Below, piece after piece: positions 5,310 through 6,708 of a DNA stretch of 6,708 nt (positions within the stretch are counted from its first letter, which is position 1; every line of letters starts with the position of its first letter). Where the stretch lies: contig JAPYWU010000080.1 of NCBI GenBank assembly GCA_028276205.1, positions 1 through 6,708 on the forward strand, given 5' to 3'. The position numbers and the translations under genes were made by a program. This DNA is from Dictyoglomaceae bacterium. Lineage in GTDB: Bacteria > Dictyoglomota > Dictyoglomia > Dictyoglomales > Dictyoglomaceae. The notes below the pieces were generated by a model. The model made no database searches. It was not told the origin of the DNA and saw nothing but the letters and a program-made list of their open reading frames with translations.

Positions 5310-6263
5310 TTGGGATTTAAAGTACTTATTACTCCAAGAAGCTTTGAACATATAAAAGATAAGTTTTTGGAGTTGTTAAAAGATGCAGAGATAGAAGTTG
5401 TCATGAATCCCTATGGAAGGGTTATTAAAGAAGATGAAATGGTGGAGCTTGTTAAAGATATGGATGGAATTATTGTTGGTATAGATCCAATAACAAAAAG
5501 AGTAATTTATAATGCAAGCAAGTTAAAGGTTATTTCAAAATATGGAGTTGGTGTTGATAATATAGATTTAGAATCAGCAAAAGAGAGAAATATTGTTGTG
5601 ACAAATACTCCTAATGCTAACAGTAATGCTGTGGCAGAGTTAACTGTAGGTTTAATTATCTCTGTATTAAGAAACATTCCCCTTTCTGATAGGAGAGTAA
5701 GGGAAAAGAAATGGGATAGATTTATAGGTTATGAATTATATGGAAAAACCCTTGGAGTGATAGGTACAGGAAGTATAGGGAAAAGGGTTATAAAGCTATT
5801 GAGAGGTTTTGATTTAAATATTCTTTGTTATGATAAGTTTCCAGATTATGAATGGGCGGAAAAAGAAAATCTTAAATATGTGAATTTCGATGAATTATTA
5901 AAGAGGTCAGATATTATAACTATTCACATTCCATTAACAGAGGAAACCAGACATTTAATCTCTGAGAGAGAGCTCTCATTAATGAAGAAAACAGCAGTAA
6001 TAATAAATACATCAAGAGGTGGAATAATAAATGAAAGAGATCTTTATAAATTTCTAAAAGAAGGGAAAATATATGGAGCTGGATTGGATGTACTTGAAGA
6101 TGAATCTCCTCAAAATTCAGCTCTTATTGAACTGGATAATGTAGTAATTACATCACATATTGGGGCTCACACACAAGAATCAATAGAGAATATGGCATTT
6201 ATGGCAATTGATAACCTGATTTCAGTTTTGAAGGGTAAAGAGCCTAAATTTAGGGTTTGCTAA
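5310..6263 (+). CDS. D-isomer-specific 2-hydroxyacid dehydrogenase (phosphoglycerate dehydrogenase-like)
   Basis: This cytoplasmic NAD-dependent enzyme interconverts a 2-hydroxyacid and a 2-oxoacid. It has 317 residues, the length of the short family members without a C-terminal ACT domain. The substrate-binding lobe contains SKYGVGVDNIDL (76-87) and NTPNANSNAVAELTVGLI. The nucleotide-binding lobe has GVIGTGSIGKRV (149-160) with Asp175 after the second strand, which favours NAD over NADP. Expected catalytic residues are Arg236 (NTSRGG), Glu265 (DVLEDES) and His283 (SHIGAHT). The usual HIGGST-like motif reads HIGAHT. Serine synthesis is possible, but the RpiR-type regulator 18 bases upstream and the TRAP gene downstream point to catabolism of a hydroxy or sugar acid. 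The start is TTG with a good ribosome site. A 109-base gap separates it from the start signals of the next gene. Confidence 0.93.
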   Translation: MGFKVLITPRSFEHIKDKFLELLKDAEIEVVMNPYGRVIKEDEMVELVKDMDGIIVGIDPITKRVIYNASKLKVISKYGVGVDNIDLESAKERNIVVTNTPNANSNAVAELTVGLIISVLRNIPLSDRRVREKKWDRFIGYELYGKTLGVIGTGSIGKRVIKLLRGFDLNILCYDKFPDYEWAEKENLKYVNFDELLKRSDIITIHIPLTEETRHLISERELSLMKKTAVIINTSRGGIINERDLYKFLKEGKIYGAGLDVLEDESPQNSALIELDNVVITSHIGAHTQESIENMAFMAIDNLISVLKGKEPKFRVC

Positions 6264-6372
6264 ATTATGAGAATTGGGGGTGAGAATGGAAGTATAAAAG
6301 TGTTGGGATGATTAAAATTTTTAAAAATCTTTGTTTTTAAATTAAAAAAAGTTACGGGAAGGTAAGTAAAAA
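6264..6372 (+). other. Gap before the TRAP gene: AT-rich inverted repeat and a three-codon frame
   Basis: I see no convincing intrinsic terminator and no clear -35/-10 pair here. There is an A/T-only inverted repeat, TTTAAAAA (6320-6327) and TTTTTAAA (6334-6341), around TCTTTG. A tiny frame ATG GAA GTA TAA (6286-6297) follows a G-rich stretch (6276-6280). The repeat may be an operator, a weak hairpin or base composition alone. Whether the TRAP genes share the upstream transcript is undecided. Confidence 0.4.
6356..6362 (+). promoter_or_regulatory. Ribosome binding site pointing to the ATG at 6373
   Basis: GGGAAGG lies ten bases before ATG 6373 but 26 before ATG 6389. It argues that translation was meant to begin at 6373, even though that ATG is out of frame with the rest of dctP as the sequence stands. 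Confidence 0.6.
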
Positions 6373-6388
6373 ATGAAAAAGGTTTCTA

Positions 6389-6708
6389 ATGTTGTTTGCT
6401 TTAGTTTTATTGATCTTAGTAGTACCACTTTTTGCTCAATCTCCTAAATATGTTTTAAAGTTTAATCATGTTCTTTCTCCTCTGGATCCATATCATGAAG
6501 GATTCTTAAAGTGGGCAAAGGCAGTAGAAGAGAGAACAAAGGGTGGTTTGAAGATAGAAGTATATCATAGTGCTCAACTTAGAGTAGAAGAGGATATATT
6601 AGAGCAGATTAGACAAGGAGCTAATGTAGGTCAAAATACTGATGCTGCAAGAATGGCTATGTATGTACCAGAGATTGGAGTTATGAATTGTCCATATTTT
6701 GTAGATTC
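6389..6708 (+). CDS. dctP: TRAP transporter solute-binding protein, N-terminal part (3' end outside window), start region apparently frameshifted
   Basis: This is the extracytoplasmic binding protein of a tripartite ATP-independent transporter, which captures small organic or sugar acids for ion-driven uptake. The visible 106 codons give a hydrophobic leader MLFALVLLILVVPLFAQS and then DctP-type sequence: YVLKFNHVLSPLDPYHEGFLKW, AVEERTKGGLKIEVYHSAQL, EDILEQIRQGAN and VPEIGVMNCPYFVD. The open frame is blocked upstream by TGA at 6374-6376, so ATG 6389 is the first usable ATG, with only a weak AAAAGG nearby. The leader then lacks its usual basic N-terminus. A better start, ATG 6373 with a good ribosome site, is in another frame and stops at 6447. 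Removing one A from the five-A run at 6376-6380 would give MKRFLMLFALVLL, a normal signal peptide. Membrane subunits probably follow outside the window. Confidence 0.85.
   Translation, partial: MLFALVLLILVVPLFAQSPKYVLKFNHVLSPLDPYHEGFLKWAKAVEERTKGGLKIEVYHSAQLRVEEDILEQIRQGANVGQNTDAARMAMYVPEIGVMNCPYFVD

Noticed and set aside
6264..6372. Intrinsic terminator after the dehydrogenase
   Set aside because: The only inverted repeat is pure A/T with no stable GC stem and no T-tract following, so termination is not supported.
1..6708. tRNA, rRNA, CRISPR array, insertion sequence or attachment site
   Set aside because: No tRNA-like CCA/T-arm patterns, no regularly spaced repeats, no transposase-like proteins and no long terminal repeats were seen.

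Overview
The window is AT-rich (roughly one third G+C by eye) and densely packed. Genes overlap or sit a few bases apart, Shine-Dalgarno sites are strong, and two starts are TTG. An NrpR-like (DUF128) regulator beside arginine genes and a TRAP/RpiR sugar-acid cluster would suit an anaerobic, probably thermophilic bacterium. Dictyoglomus is my best guess, made from composition and gene content and not from a database match.

Region 1 (1-1967, + strand) is the end of an arginine/carbamoyl-phosphate operon. It holds the C-terminus of the carbamoyl-phosphate synthase large subunit (carB), with a short divergent regulatory domain, overlapping a complete argininosuccinate lyase gene (argH) by 37 bases.

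Region 2 (1957-3420, - strand) is a three-gene operon that runs tail-to-tail into argH with an 11-base overlap. In transcription order it has a 59-residue protein (3241-3420), an 87-residue acidic protein starting at TTG (2959-3222), and a winged-helix regulator with a single NrpR domain (1957-2949). I recognise neither small protein. NrpR senses 2-oxoglutarate in methanogenic archaea, so a nitrogen-status role next to arginine synthesis is attractive but unproven.

Region 3 (3421-3541) is a compact divergent control region. Two extended -10 promoters point away from each other and share their upstream halves.

Region 4 (3542-6708, + strand) looks like a carbohydrate or sugar-acid uptake and catabolism locus. 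It contains a xylose-isomerase-like TIM-barrel protein with a partly lost metal site, a MurR/RpiR-type HTH-SIS regulator, a D-isomer-specific 2-hydroxyacid dehydrogenase, and the start of a TRAP transporter solute-binding protein (dctP) cut by the window end. Two inverted repeats flank the promoter of the RpiR gene and are candidate operators. The dctP start region carries an apparent one-base frameshift in an A run that separates the normal signal-peptide start from the rest of the gene. I see no tRNA, rRNA, CRISPR array, insertion sequence or clear intrinsic terminator.
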